From Streptomyces coeruleorubidus (GTDB lineage Bacteria > Actinomycetota > Actinomycetes > Streptomycetales > Streptomycetaceae), in assembly GCF_028885415.1 (NCBI RefSeq), contig NZ_CP118527.1, positions 9,238,001 to 9,302,000 of the forward strand: a DNA stretch of 64,000 bases, read 5' to 3'. Below, piece after piece: positions 27,227 to 35,744 of the stretch; within the stretch, counting starts at the first letter, position 1, and each line of letters begins with the position of its first letter. The translations under genes and the position numbers were made by a program. Under the pieces are notes generated by a model. The model searched no databases and was not told where the DNA came from. It worked only from the letters and a program-made list of their open reading frames with translations.

Positions 27227-29749
27227 ATGCTCCGAACAGCCCTGCGCAACATCCTCACCCACAAAGCCAGACTCCTGATGACCCTCCTCGCCGTCATGCT
27301 CGGCGTCGCCTTCGTCTCCGGCAGCCTGGTCTTCACCGACACCCTCGCCAACGCCTACCGCAACCAGGCGGCCAAGGGCTACGCCCACGTGGACGTTGAG
27401 GTCCGGGCATACGCGTCCGGCTCCGGTGAGAACCCCGGACTCAGCCGGAAGGCCCTCGACGAGATCGCCGGACTCGACGGGGTCGCCGAGGCCGCCGGGC
27501 GGGTCTACGGGGACGCCTCCGTCGCCGACAAGGACGGCAGGCTCCTCGGCAGCGCCCTGTCCAACGCGGGCGCCAACTTCGCGCCGGGGAAGGACGGCAA
27601 GGACGGGCTGTACGTGTTCCCCGACGGCAGCGGTCCCACCGAGGCCGGGCAGGTCGCCCTCGACAAGGCCTCGGCCGCCCAGGGCGGGTACCACGTCGGC
27701 GACACCGTGCGCGTCGCCACCAAGGGTCCGGCGAAGACGTACACGCTCTCCGGCATCTTCACCACCGAGGACAGCGCGGTGGCCGACGGCGGCAGCCTGG
27801 TGCTGTTCGACACCCCGGTTGCCCAGCGGCTCTATCTCAAGCCGGGCCGGTACCAGACCGTCACCGTCACCGCCGCTCCCGGTGCCTCGAACACCGAGCT
27901 CGCCGCCACCATCGGGAAGCTGCTTCCGGACTACGCGGAGGCCCAGACGGGTCGGCAACTCGCCAACCGGGAAGCCGATCTGGCCGAGGCAGACGCGTCG
28001 AATCTCAACTCGATGCTGCTCGCCTTCGCCGCCGTCGCACTCGTCGTCAGCGTCTTCCTGATCGCCAACACTTTCACCATGCTGGCCGCCCAGCGCACCA
28101 GGGAACTCGCCCTGTTGCGCGCCGTCGGTGCCTCCCGCAAGCAGGTCACCCGTTCCGTCCTGGCCGAGGCGATGGTGCTCGGGGCCCTCGCCTCCGTCGC
28201 CGGTCTTGCCCTCGGGGCGGGCGCGACCGTCGTACTGCGGTCCACCATCGGCGGTTTGGGCGGGGAATTGCCGGACGGTCCGGTGACCGTCACGTCCACG
28301 ACCGTCATCGTCGCGTTCGCCGTCGGTGTCCTGGTCACCATGCTGGCCGCCTGGCTGCCCGCCCGCCGTGCCGCGAAGATCCCGCCGGTCGCGGCGATGA
28401 GCAGCGTGCATCTGCCGGCCACCACCAAGTCCCTGGTCCTACGGAACTCCCTGGGCGGCCTCCTCACGCTGCTCGGCGTGGCCGTGAGCGTCCAAGGCGG
28501 GAGGGCCGGCGGCTCCGGGGGCGGGGCGCTCGTCGGGCTCGGAGCCATCCTGGCGCTGGCCGGGGTGATGCTGCTGATCCCGCTGCTGTCCCGGCCGGCC
28601 GTCGCCGCGGTACGGCCGCTGCTGCGCGCCGTCGGGATCGAGGGCACGCTCGCCGGCCAGAACGCCGTACGCAACCCGCGCCGCACCGGCGCCACCGCCT
28701 CCGCGCTGACCATCGGCCTGACGCTGGTCACCGCGCTGACCATGCTCGGGGTCACCCTCGGTCAGGCCGTGGACAAGATGACCACGGACATCGTCAAGGC
28801 CGACTACATGGTCACCGCGGTCGGCGGCTCGGGCCTGGACGCCTCGGCGGTCGCCGCCCTGCGCAAGGCCGAGGGCGTCAACGCGGTCTCCCAGGAGCAG
28901 CCCGCGTCCATGCGACTCGGCGGCAGTCTGCAGCCGGTCTCCGGCGTCACCCCCGCGGACTTCCAGAGGGCCATCCACCTCACCACGGTCTCCGGCTCGC
29001 TGGGCACTTTCGCCCGGGGACAGATCGCCGTCGCCGACGACATCGCGCGGTCCAACGGCTGGAAGACCGGCGACAGCGTGCCGGTGACGTACGACGACGC
29101 CAAGAGCGGCAAGCTGACGGTCGGGGCCGTCTTCGAGCGCAACACCGTCGTCTCGCCGGTCGTCGTCTCGACGGACGTACTCGAGCCGCACGAGGCCGAG
29201 TCGGTCATCTCGCGGATCTACGTCAAGACGGACGGCGGCGAGAGCGCCGCGAACAAGCGGGCCGTCGTCGACGCCCTCGCCGGCAACCCGGCGATCGAGA
29301 TCGGCGACCGTCAGGACATCCGGGCCGAGTTCGGCGGGTTCATCAGCACCGCGCTGAACGTCATGTACGGGCTGCTCGCGATGTCGTTGGTCATCGCGGT
29401 GCTCGGCATCGTGAACACCCTCGCGATGTCGGTCTTCGAGCGGCAGCGGGAGATCGGCATGCTGCGGGCGACCGGCCTGGACCGGCGGCGTGTGAAGCGG
29501 ATGATCCGCCTGGAGGCCGTGGTCATCTCGGTCTTCGGCGCGGCGATCGGGCTCGGCCTCGGCGCCTTCCTGGGCTGGGCCGTCGGCGAGACCGTGGCGT
29601 CGAGCGTCCCGGGTTACGCGCTGGTTCTGCCCTGGGGCCGCTTCGCGCTCTCCCTGCTGCTGGCAGCACTGGTCGGCACGCTGGCGGCCATGTGGCCGGC
29701 CCGTAGTGCCGCCCGGCTGAACATGCTCACCGCCATCAAGAGCGAGTAG
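27227..29749 (+). CDS. FtsX-family ABC transporter permease
   Basis: The 840-residue product has the MacB-like layout duplicated. There is an N-terminal membrane anchor (LLAVMLGVAFVSGSLVFTD), an extracytoplasmic MacB-PCD-type domain, and three helices of the first FtsX domain (about 265-400). A second extracellular domain and a second FtsX domain follow, ending in LAAMWPARSAARLNMLTAIK. Such permeases usually export peptides or antibiotics, or act as mechanotransmitters, rather than importing. The ATG at 27227 follows CCAGGACCAACCACC. A 135-base spacer with a direct TGA-GTGACGAG-like repetition separates it from the ATPase. Confidence 0.9.
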   Translation: MLRTALRNILTHKARLLMTLLAVMLGVAFVSGSLVFTDTLANAYRNQAAKGYAHVDVEVRAYASGSGENPGLSRKALDEIAGLDGVAEAAGRVYGDASVADKDGRLLGSALSNAGANFAPGKDGKDGLYVFPDGSGPTEAGQVALDKASAAQGGYHVGDTVRVATKGPAKTYTLSGIFTTEDSAVADGGSLVLFDTPVAQRLYLKPGRYQTVTVTAAPGASNTELAATIGKLLPDYAEAQTGRQLANREADLAEADASNLNSMLLAFAAVALVVSVFLIANTFTMLAAQRTRELALLRAVGASRKQVTRSVLAEAMVLGALASVAGLALGAGATVVLRSTIGGLGGELPDGPVTVTSTTVIVAFAVGVLVTMLAAWLPARRAAKIPPVAAMSSVHLPATTKSLVLRNSLGGLLTLLGVAVSVQGGRAGGSGGGALVGLGAILALAGVMLLIPLLSRPAVAAVRPLLRAVGIEGTLAGQNAVRNPRRTGATASALTIGLTLVTALTMLGVTLGQAVDKMTTDIVKADYMVTAVGGSGLDASAVAALRKAEGVNAVSQEQPASMRLGGSLQPVSGVTPADFQRAIHLTTVSGSLGTFARGQIAVADDIARSNGWKTGDSVPVTYDDAKSGKLTVGAVFERNTVVSPVVVSTDVLEPHEAESVISRIYVKTDGGESAANKRAVVDALAGNPAIEIGDRQDIRAEFGGFISTALNVMYGLLAMSLVIAVLGIVNTLAMSVFERQREIGMLRATGLDRRRVKRMIRLEAVVISVFGAAIGLGLGAFLGWAVGETVASSVPGYALVLPWGRFALSLLLAALVGTLAAMWPARSAARLNMLTAIKSE

Positions 29750-29792
29750 CGCATCGCCGTACGCACAGAGCGAATCGGCCGTACGCACAGTA

Positions 29793-29814
29793 CGCGCACC
29801 TTTCCCGGTGCGCG
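29793..29814 (+). terminator. Stem-loop terminator after the ABC permease
   Basis: Arms CGCGCACC and GGTGCGCG enclose TTTCCC, an eight-base perfect stem 43 bases after the permease stop. There is no U-tract, as is common in Streptomyces. Confidence 0.6.
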
Positions 29815-29832
29815 GGCCTGCGCGTTTCGCTG

Positions 29833-30078
29833 ATGTACTTCGACGTCGAGTGGGAGCACGTCTTCCTGCGACTCCGCCATCCCGAGGGCCACTACCGGCG
29901 GTTGGCGGCGGAGGGCCTCGACGAGGACCGGCTCGCGCTCTATACGCTCACTCAGCGGCTGTCACTGACGGCGGGTCCGCTCCGGTTGCTCGAGGGAGAC
30001 TTCCCCGACCGGGAGTTCATGCAGGGAATCGCCGAGCACCACTTGAACGAGGCGCTGGCGCTGGTCGCCGTGGTTTAG
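29833..30078 (+). pseudogene. C-terminal remnant of an aminoglycoside-phosphotransferase-fold gene
   Basis: The 81-residue frame begins MYFDVEWEHVFLRLRHPEGH and continues with a helical tail (LALYTLTQRLSLTAGPLRLL). The FDVEWEH segment resembles the DxD/E metal-binding region of APH proteins, and the rest resembles their C-terminal helices. The catalytic HGD loop and the whole N-lobe are missing, and a few residues after EWEH appear deleted. I read it as a remnant. A short independent protein is less likely. Confidence 0.45.
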
Positions 30079-30131
30079 GGCGTGGAGTTCCCCTCCTGCC
30101 ACCAGTACGCCGACATCGGTTGCGACGCCCG

Positions 30132-31625
30132 TCAGGCTGCGAGTACCCGCCCTGCGCGCGACTGCTGTGGCACGCGGATCTCTCCGTCTGCTCCAGCGTG
30201 CTGCCAAGGCATAGGCGGACGGAGTCCACGGGTGGTCCGTGAATCGGACCGCATGGCGGTGTCACTGCTGCGGCCGTGATCCAGCAGCCGGCCCAGAGCC
30301 TGCCGGATGAGGCTCGCCGGTTCGTCGATGCAGATACGTTCCTCCGCGTAGGCATGGGTAAGGGGGTGGAGCCGGAAGCGGCTCGGCGCGCTTCGCTCGA
30401 GCAGGTGTGCTGCCGCCAAGGTGGCGAGGTGATACTCGGCTACGGCGCGTGGCTCGCCCAGGAGTGCCGCGGCCGTGCCGCCATCGATCTCCTGCAGAGG
30501 ATGGAGCGCCAGCATGCGCAGTAACCGTTGCGCACCCTGCGGCAGCTGTGCGTCGGAAGCGGACAACGCGGTCCGTACGCCGTCTTCCAGGGCCAGGGAG
30601 ATCACAGGCTCGCGGTAGTAGTCGTCGAGCGTCCAGGCGGGGTGGCCTTGCATGTGGCGGCCGATGGTGGACAGTGCCAGCGGCAGGTGGCCCAGGAGGT
30701 CCGCGATCTGCCGGGCGGCCGGGACGTCGGGGGTGATGCGTTCGGCTCCCGCCGTTGCCCGCAGCAGTTCAAGGGATTCGTCCGGGTCGAACAGTGGTAC
30801 CGGCAGGCGGGTCGCTTCATCGAGGCCGGTCAGCGCGCGTCGGCTGGTGATCAGGGTGCGGGATCCCGCAGTCCCGGGCAGCAGCGACCGCAACTGCGCC
30901 GCGTCTGCCGCGTCGTCCAGGACGATCAGCACATCGGTTCCTGCCAACTGCCGCCGGTAGAGAGCTGCTCGTGCGTCGAGGTCGTACGGGATGCGGTCGC
31001 CGGTGGTGCCGAGCAGTCGTAGAAAGGTCTCCAGCACGGTGGCAGGGTCGGCGGGCGGGCCCTGGGGGACAGATCCTCGCAGGTTCGCGAACAGGACAGG
31101 CGTGTCGTTGCGCTTGCCGGCGAGCAACCCGTGGGCGAGGTGCAGGGCCAGTGACGTCTTGCCGATGCCTGCCATGCCTTCCAGAGCCACAGTCGTTGCG
31201 CCCCTGCCCGGGCTCAGTAACGTCTCCGCCCGGGCCACCAGGCCCTGTCTGCCGACGAACGCGGAAAGCCCCGTGGGCAGCCGGTCGTATGCGCTGACCC
31301 GCGCGGCGGCCTCGGCCTCGCCGAGCACGGTGCGAAGCGACTGCCGCCACAGGGAGACGATGGCTTCGTCGGCGCCGACGAGCGCCTGTACGACGGCCAT
31401 CAGCAGGTCGGAGTTGGGCCTGCGGCGGCCGACCTGGAAGCAGTTGCCCACCGTCGAACGGGCCGGCCATTCGCCGCGCGGACGCCCGGCTTGCTGCCAG
31501 TCCCGGTGAACGCGCCGCGTGATCTCGGTGATCGACGGGTTGCCCGCCCACGCCTTCAGCAGTCTCAGTTCCGCGATGAACTCGTCCATCGTGCGGGCTT
31601 TTCCCGGGTCCAGTACCTGCGGCAC
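30132..31625 (-). CDS. NB-ARC (STAND-type) regulator, C-terminally truncated
   Basis: From GTG 31625 (GGGGGAGG six bases upstream) the product is 497 residues. An N-terminal helix-turn-helix-like region (about 15-75: LRLLKAWAGNPSITEITRRV) is followed by an NB-ARC ATPase with Walker A GMAGIGKTS (150-158), Walker B DVLIVLDDAAD and the GLPL-equivalent HLPLALSTIG. AfsR/SARP-type relatives continue into a long TPR domain, absent here. The frame changes after LGRLLDH, and one frame over ITAAAV resembles the usual continuation, so the tail is frameshifted and then lost. A 24-bp palindrome lies 37 bases upstream. Confidence 0.72.
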   Translation of the reverse strand: MPQVLDPGKARTMDEFIAELRLLKAWAGNPSITEITRRVHRDWQQAGRPRGEWPARSTVGNCFQVGRRRPNSDLLMAVVQALVGADEAIVSLWRQSLRTVLGEAEAAARVSAYDRLPTGLSAFVGRQGLVARAETLLSPGRGATTVALEGMAGIGKTSLALHLAHGLLAGKRNDTPVLFANLRGSVPQGPPADPATVLETFLRLLGTTGDRIPYDLDARAALYRRQLAGTDVLIVLDDAADAAQLRSLLPGTAGSRTLITSRRALTGLDEATRLPVPLFDPDESLELLRATAGAERITPDVPAARQIADLLGHLPLALSTIGRHMQGHPAWTLDDYYREPVISLALEDGVRTALSASDAQLPQGAQRLLRMLALHPLQEIDGGTAAALLGEPRAVAEYHLATLAAAHLLERSAPSRFRLHPLTHAYAEERICIDEPASLIRQALGRLLDHGRSSDTAMRSDSRTTRGLRPPMPWQHAGADGEIRVPQQSRAGRVLAA

Positions 31626-31661
31626 GAACATCCTCCCCCATGGGACATCTGGGCCATGACC

Positions 31662-31685
31662 AACTTGGAACGCTCGTTTCAAGTT
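31662..31685. promoter_or_regulatory. TetR-type operator, site A (NB-ARC promoter)
   Basis: AACTTGGAAC, four bases, then GTTTCAAGTT: two ten-base half-sites with one mismatch between arms. It has the same geometry and core as the sites at 39490 and 39837, which flank a TetR gene. It lies 37 bases upstream of the NB-ARC start and about 365 bases before the FAD operon. Confidence 0.65.
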
Positions 31686-32049
31686 AGAGGAGGCGGTGCT
31701 GTACCTGTCAACCGGTTTCCATCTGTTGATACCCGGCCACTGAGCGCATCCAGGATCGTCCACGATCCGTCCGGAGGCTCTTACTCAGTCCTGATGCTGA
31801 GGCCCGTTCCCGTACAGCGGCACCCCTCGGACGTTCCGGTCGAGCCCGCGTGCCCCCTTCCCAGGACAGGAGTCCGTGTACAGCCATGTCTGAAACAGGT
31901 GCACCTTCCTGGGGGCCCCGCGCGCCGAGGACCCGCAGGCCGACGCATCCGAGGCCAGCTTCCGGGTCGACGGAATTCCGTGACGCCGTGGCGGTCCGCT
32001 TCACCCACGAGTGGCGCTGACTCTTCCCCCACCGAAGGAGACAAAGACC
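31686..32049 (+). other. Leader region of the FAD-protein operon
   Basis: These 364 bases hold no confident gene. A 44-codon frame at 31886-32020 (MSETGAPSWGPRAPRTRRPT start) is open but has mediocre codon use and no close Shine-Dalgarno. A different frame over 31912-31980 (EDPQADASEASFRVDGIP, stop at about 31981) looks more coding but has no start. GAAGGAGA at about 32034-32041 is the ribosome-binding site for GTG 32050. A long untranslated leader is the simplest view. Confidence 0.4.
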
Positions 32050-34092
32050 GTGGAAATGCAGCACAACACGATGCAGGACAGCCTCATCCAGGACCGCGGC
32101 ATGGCGGACATGGTGATGCGCGAGGCCGGCACACAGCTCGGCACCATGGGCAGTGCGGCTCCCGGCACGCGGCGCATCACGATCGTCGGCGCGGGGTTCT
32201 CCGGCACGCTCACCGCCGTCCGGCTGCTCCACTTCGCCGAAGCACCCCTGGAGATATGCCTGATCGAGCGCGAGGAGGGCTATCGCTACGGCGGCATCGC
32301 CTTCGGCCGGGCGTCCACCAACTGGGAGCACATGCTCAACATCCAGGCCGGCCGCATCACCCTGCGCCGCGAGCGGCCGGAGGACTTCCTGGAGTGGGCC
32401 AACGACGAGGCGGACCGCTCCGACTGGCCGCAGAAGTGGCAGTACCACACCTTCGGCGTCGCCTGCGTCGTACCACGGCGGATCTTCCGCCAGTACCTGG
32501 CCGAGCGGCTGCGCCACGCGGCCGCCGACGCCCACGCCGACGTGACGCTGCGGGAGCTGACCGGCGAGGTCATCGACGTGCGCGGCCAGGGCGGCGGCTA
32601 CGTCGTCAAGTACGCCGGAACTCAGGGCGGCGTGCACGACCTCCCCTCGGACCAGGTCATACTCGCCACCGGTCACCTCTCGCCGGTGCAGGCGCCCTTC
32701 TACCACCGCATCAAGGACTCAGACCGCTTCATCGCCGACCCGTACGCCCCAGGCGCCCAGCAACGTTTCCAGGAGGTCGGCACGGAAGACACCGTGCTCG
32801 TCACTGGCTCCGCGCTGTCGGCCTTCGACACGGTGATCTCCCTCGTGCACGCCGGCCACCGGGGCCAGATCCTGATCTGCTCCCGGGGCGGCCACACGCA
32901 CGGCACCTACCCCGTCGACCACGAACACGACATCTGGCAGGCCGGCCGCCCGTCCTTCCTCGACGCCGAGAAGCTCACCCCCGAGGTGGTGGTCGAGGGC
33001 GTCAAGGCGGAGTATGCGCGTCTGCGCACCGAGCACGGTGTCGAGCCGGGCAGCGCACTCGACGCCGTCTTCCCCGAGCGTGTCATGAAGGCATGGGAGC
33101 CGTACGTCATCGAGCTGGTCTCCCGCATGGATCCGCGTGACGTGCGGATGCTGCTCGACCGGTACAAGAGCCTCATCGTCACCAACCGCACCAGCACCGT
33201 GCGGGAGATCGGCTCAGTCGTGCGCAGCCGGATGCGCGGATTCAACGGCGCTCCCAAGACCGTCGAGGTCATGTCCGCCGCCATCCAGGACATGCGCCCC
33301 GTCGAGGGCGGCACGAAGATCAGAGTGGTCTTCGCCGACCAGCCGGACCTCGTCGTCGACCGTGTCGTCAACTGCCTGGGCAACAACACCGACTACGAGC
33401 GCTCCGACCACCCCCTGTGGAACGGCCTGGTCAACGGACACGGGTACGCCCAACCGCAGACCAAGACCCACCGGGGCATCGAGGTCGGCCCGCACGGACA
33501 GCTCATCGCCGCCGACGGCAACGTGGCACCGGGCCTGTTCGGTGTCGGCCCGATGCGCCAAGGCGACGAGACCACCCGCCGTGGCCGGCTCGGCGCCTTC
33601 GTGTTCAGCATCGGCACCCTGCGCAACCAGTGCTTCGACACGGCGATGGAGGTGCTGCGCCGGCTGCGGCCCGCGAGCGACGAGGAGCAGATGGACATCC
33701 CCGACGGCATCCACCACTGCCTGATCCGCAGCAGCGACTGGATCGCCGCCGACCTCGCCACCGAGGAACCCCAGAGCACACGCCTGCGGGAACGCCTGCA
33801 GAACTACGCGCGTGAGAGCGCCTACCCCAACGCCGTCAACTACCTGCAGGCCCAGGACCGCACCGAGCGCCGCAAGTACCGCGGCATCCTCGACGACGAC
33901 CTGGCCGACTTCGGTGCCCGTCTCGCCCGCGAGTTCGACCTCACGGCGCAACAGGCCCAGCGCACCGTCTCCCTGCTGACCACCCTGGTGGAGAAGCACG
34001 CCGTCCACAACCTGTGCGACATCACCAAGCTGGCGGGCTGGGACTCCCAGTACGGCAACCAGGTCCAGCACGCGCCGAAGAAGGACGCGTGA
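32050..34092 (+). CDS. FAD/NAD(P)-binding protein (NAD_binding_9 type)
   Basis: The roughly 680-residue product has a dinucleotide fold near the N-terminus (ITIVGAGFSGTLTAVRLL), a second motif LVTGSALSAFDTVISLV, and a late VAPGLFGVGPMRQGDETTRR segment. This matches the FAD-NAD(P)-binding proteins of Pfam NAD_binding_9. A helical C-terminal extension of about 120 residues (SAYPNAVNYLQAQDRTERRK onward) is unusual. These proteins are thought to be flavin monooxygenase- or sulfhydrogenase-like, with no firm substrate. GTG 32050 has GAAGGAGA eight bases upstream. Its stop overlaps the next start (TGATG), so it is the first gene of a coupled operon. Confidence 0.82.
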   Translation: MEMQHNTMQDSLIQDRGMADMVMREAGTQLGTMGSAAPGTRRITIVGAGFSGTLTAVRLLHFAEAPLEICLIEREEGYRYGGIAFGRASTNWEHMLNIQAGRITLRRERPEDFLEWANDEADRSDWPQKWQYHTFGVACVVPRRIFRQYLAERLRHAAADAHADVTLRELTGEVIDVRGQGGGYVVKYAGTQGGVHDLPSDQVILATGHLSPVQAPFYHRIKDSDRFIADPYAPGAQQRFQEVGTEDTVLVTGSALSAFDTVISLVHAGHRGQILICSRGGHTHGTYPVDHEHDIWQAGRPSFLDAEKLTPEVVVEGVKAEYARLRTEHGVEPGSALDAVFPERVMKAWEPYVIELVSRMDPRDVRMLLDRYKSLIVTNRTSTVREIGSVVRSRMRGFNGAPKTVEVMSAAIQDMRPVEGGTKIRVVFADQPDLVVDRVVNCLGNNTDYERSDHPLWNGLVNGHGYAQPQTKTHRGIEVGPHGQLIAADGNVAPGLFGVGPMRQGDETTRRGRLGAFVFSIGTLRNQCFDTAMEVLRRLRPASDEEQMDIPDGIHHCLIRSSDWIAADLATEEPQSTRLRERLQNYARESAYPNAVNYLQAQDRTERRKYRGILDDDLADFGARLAREFDLTAQQAQRTVSLLTTLVEKHAVHNLCDITKLAGWDSQYGNQVQHAPKKDA

Positions 34093-35744
34093 TGACAGAC
34101 CACGACGAGCAGGAGCTCCTCAGCCGCCTGTTCATGGTCCGGCACGGCGAATCGACCTGCAATTCCGTGCACCGTATCGCCGGCCAGCGCGACGCCCCCC
34201 TGACCTTCCTCGGCCGCATCCAGGCCGAGAAGGTCGCCAAGGGCCACCGCGGCCGGCACTTCGACCGCGTCTACGTCTCCCCGCTCAGCCGCGCCTACGA
34301 GACCGCCGACATCATCTTCGGCATCGAGGCTCCCGACGCGGGCGCCCCCGACGTCGTGGTCGACGAGCGCCTGATGGAACGCGACTTCGGCAGCTACACC
34401 CTGCAGAGCAAGTCCGTCCTCCAGCGCCGCCACGGCATCGCCGAGTACGAACGGGCCATGAACGCCGACAGCCCGACCATGCACGGCGGCGAGACGTTCC
34501 AGCAGTTCAAGGACCGTGTGCGCGCCTTCTACGAGGAGGAGCTGCTGCCCGCGCTGCGCCGCGGCGAAGTGGTCTGCGTGGTCTCGCACAAGTACGTCGT
34601 CGAGCTGATCTGCCGGTTCATCCTGGCCCGCCCGGCCGACGAATCGTACGACCTGCGCCTGCCCAACTCCCAGATGCTGCAGGGCGATCGGATCCACAGC
34701 TATGTCAAGAACGAGAACAAGACCATGAACATGGTCTACGACTGGATCGTCGTCAACCACCCCGTGGTCTTCTGTACCGGGCTGGCCGCCGGCCTTCTCA
34801 CCAACGTGGCCGGGCTGCGCGTCTCCACCTCGCCGTACCTGCTGCTCCTGCTGCTGGTGCTGGCCAGCGTCATCACCATGTGCCGCATCGAGCTGGAGAA
34901 CGCGCGAGCGTTCGTCACCGACCGCGGCACGCTCAGGTCCGTCGCCATACGCTACTTCGCCCTGCCGATCGCCTTCGCCGCCCTGGTGCGCTGGTGGGAC
35001 GCGGGCAGTACCAGTACGGCGGCGATCGCCGCGGTGTTCCTCGCCACCCCGAGCTCGGTGGTGGCGATGACGGTCAGCCGCTGCCTCGGCGGCCTGATCA
35101 TGCCGACGTTCGCGCAGGTCCTGCTCTCCTCGCTGGTCGCGACCGTGTCGTTCTCGACCGTCCTCGCCCTGACCCTGCGCGAGGACGTCGCCCCGGCCGT
35201 CGCCATCAGCGCCGCCACCTCGACCGGCGTCGTCACCGCGGCCTACGTGCTGGTCAAGCGGCTGCGGGAGCGCTCTCCCGTCCGTACGGCCAAGTACGGC
35301 GAGCGCAACGGATATGTGGCGGTGCTGCTGCTCACCGCGTTCATCGTGCTGGTCTGCCTCAAGCTCGACCTGGACGGCTTCACCACCTACGCGCCGATCG
35401 CCGCGGGCATCGCCGTCGGCCTGCGACTCGTCGCCGCACTCCTCAAGCGCCGCCGGCACGTCCAGACCCTCGACGACTACACCGCCATGACCTACCCGAA
35501 CGTGTTCGTGGTGGTCGTCATCGCCGCGCTCACCGGCAACGGACCGCTGGAACAGGTGGCCATCTGGACCCTGCTGCCGATGTTCGTCCTGTCGTTCTTC
35601 GACAGCTTCTACGCCCGCTACCTCGTCGTCGCGCCCGACGACGCGCGCTGGCCGACGGTCCTCAAGCTTCCCGCGCACCGCCCCGCACACGGCCGCCCGG
35701 CCACCTCGGATCCGCACGAGCCCTCCGTCCCCGCCCATTCCTGA
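34092..35744 (+). CDS. Histidine phosphatase domain fused to a multi-helix membrane domain
   Basis: Residues 10-200 form a histidine-phosphatase (phosphoglycerate-mutase-like) domain. It has the RHGE motif (17-20), the SPLSRAYETADI arginine loop and the second catalytic His in VVSHKYVVE (His166). From about residue 218 to 515 there are roughly ten hydrophobic helices resembling a small-molecule transporter fold, with ATPSSVVAMTVSRCLGG-type glycine/serine-rich kinks. A basic, Pro-rich tail follows. A phosphatase joined to a transporter-like domain is uncommon. It could hydrolyse a phosphorylated substrate at the membrane or gate transport. Starts and stops overlap by one base on both sides. 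Confidence 0.82.
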   Translation: MTDHDEQELLSRLFMVRHGESTCNSVHRIAGQRDAPLTFLGRIQAEKVAKGHRGRHFDRVYVSPLSRAYETADIIFGIEAPDAGAPDVVVDERLMERDFGSYTLQSKSVLQRRHGIAEYERAMNADSPTMHGGETFQQFKDRVRAFYEEELLPALRRGEVVCVVSHKYVVELICRFILARPADESYDLRLPNSQMLQGDRIHSYVKNENKTMNMVYDWIVVNHPVVFCTGLAAGLLTNVAGLRVSTSPYLLLLLLVLASVITMCRIELENARAFVTDRGTLRSVAIRYFALPIAFAALVRWWDAGSTSTAAIAAVFLATPSSVVAMTVSRCLGGLIMPTFAQVLLSSLVATVSFSTVLALTLREDVAPAVAISAATSTGVVTAAYVLVKRLRERSPVRTAKYGERNGYVAVLLLTAFIVLVCLKLDLDGFTTYAPIAAGIAVGLRLVAALLKRRRHVQTLDDYTAMTYPNVFVVVVIAALTGNGPLEQVAIWTLLPMFVLSFFDSFYARYLVVAPDDARWPTVLKLPAHRPAHGRPATSDPHEPSVPAHS

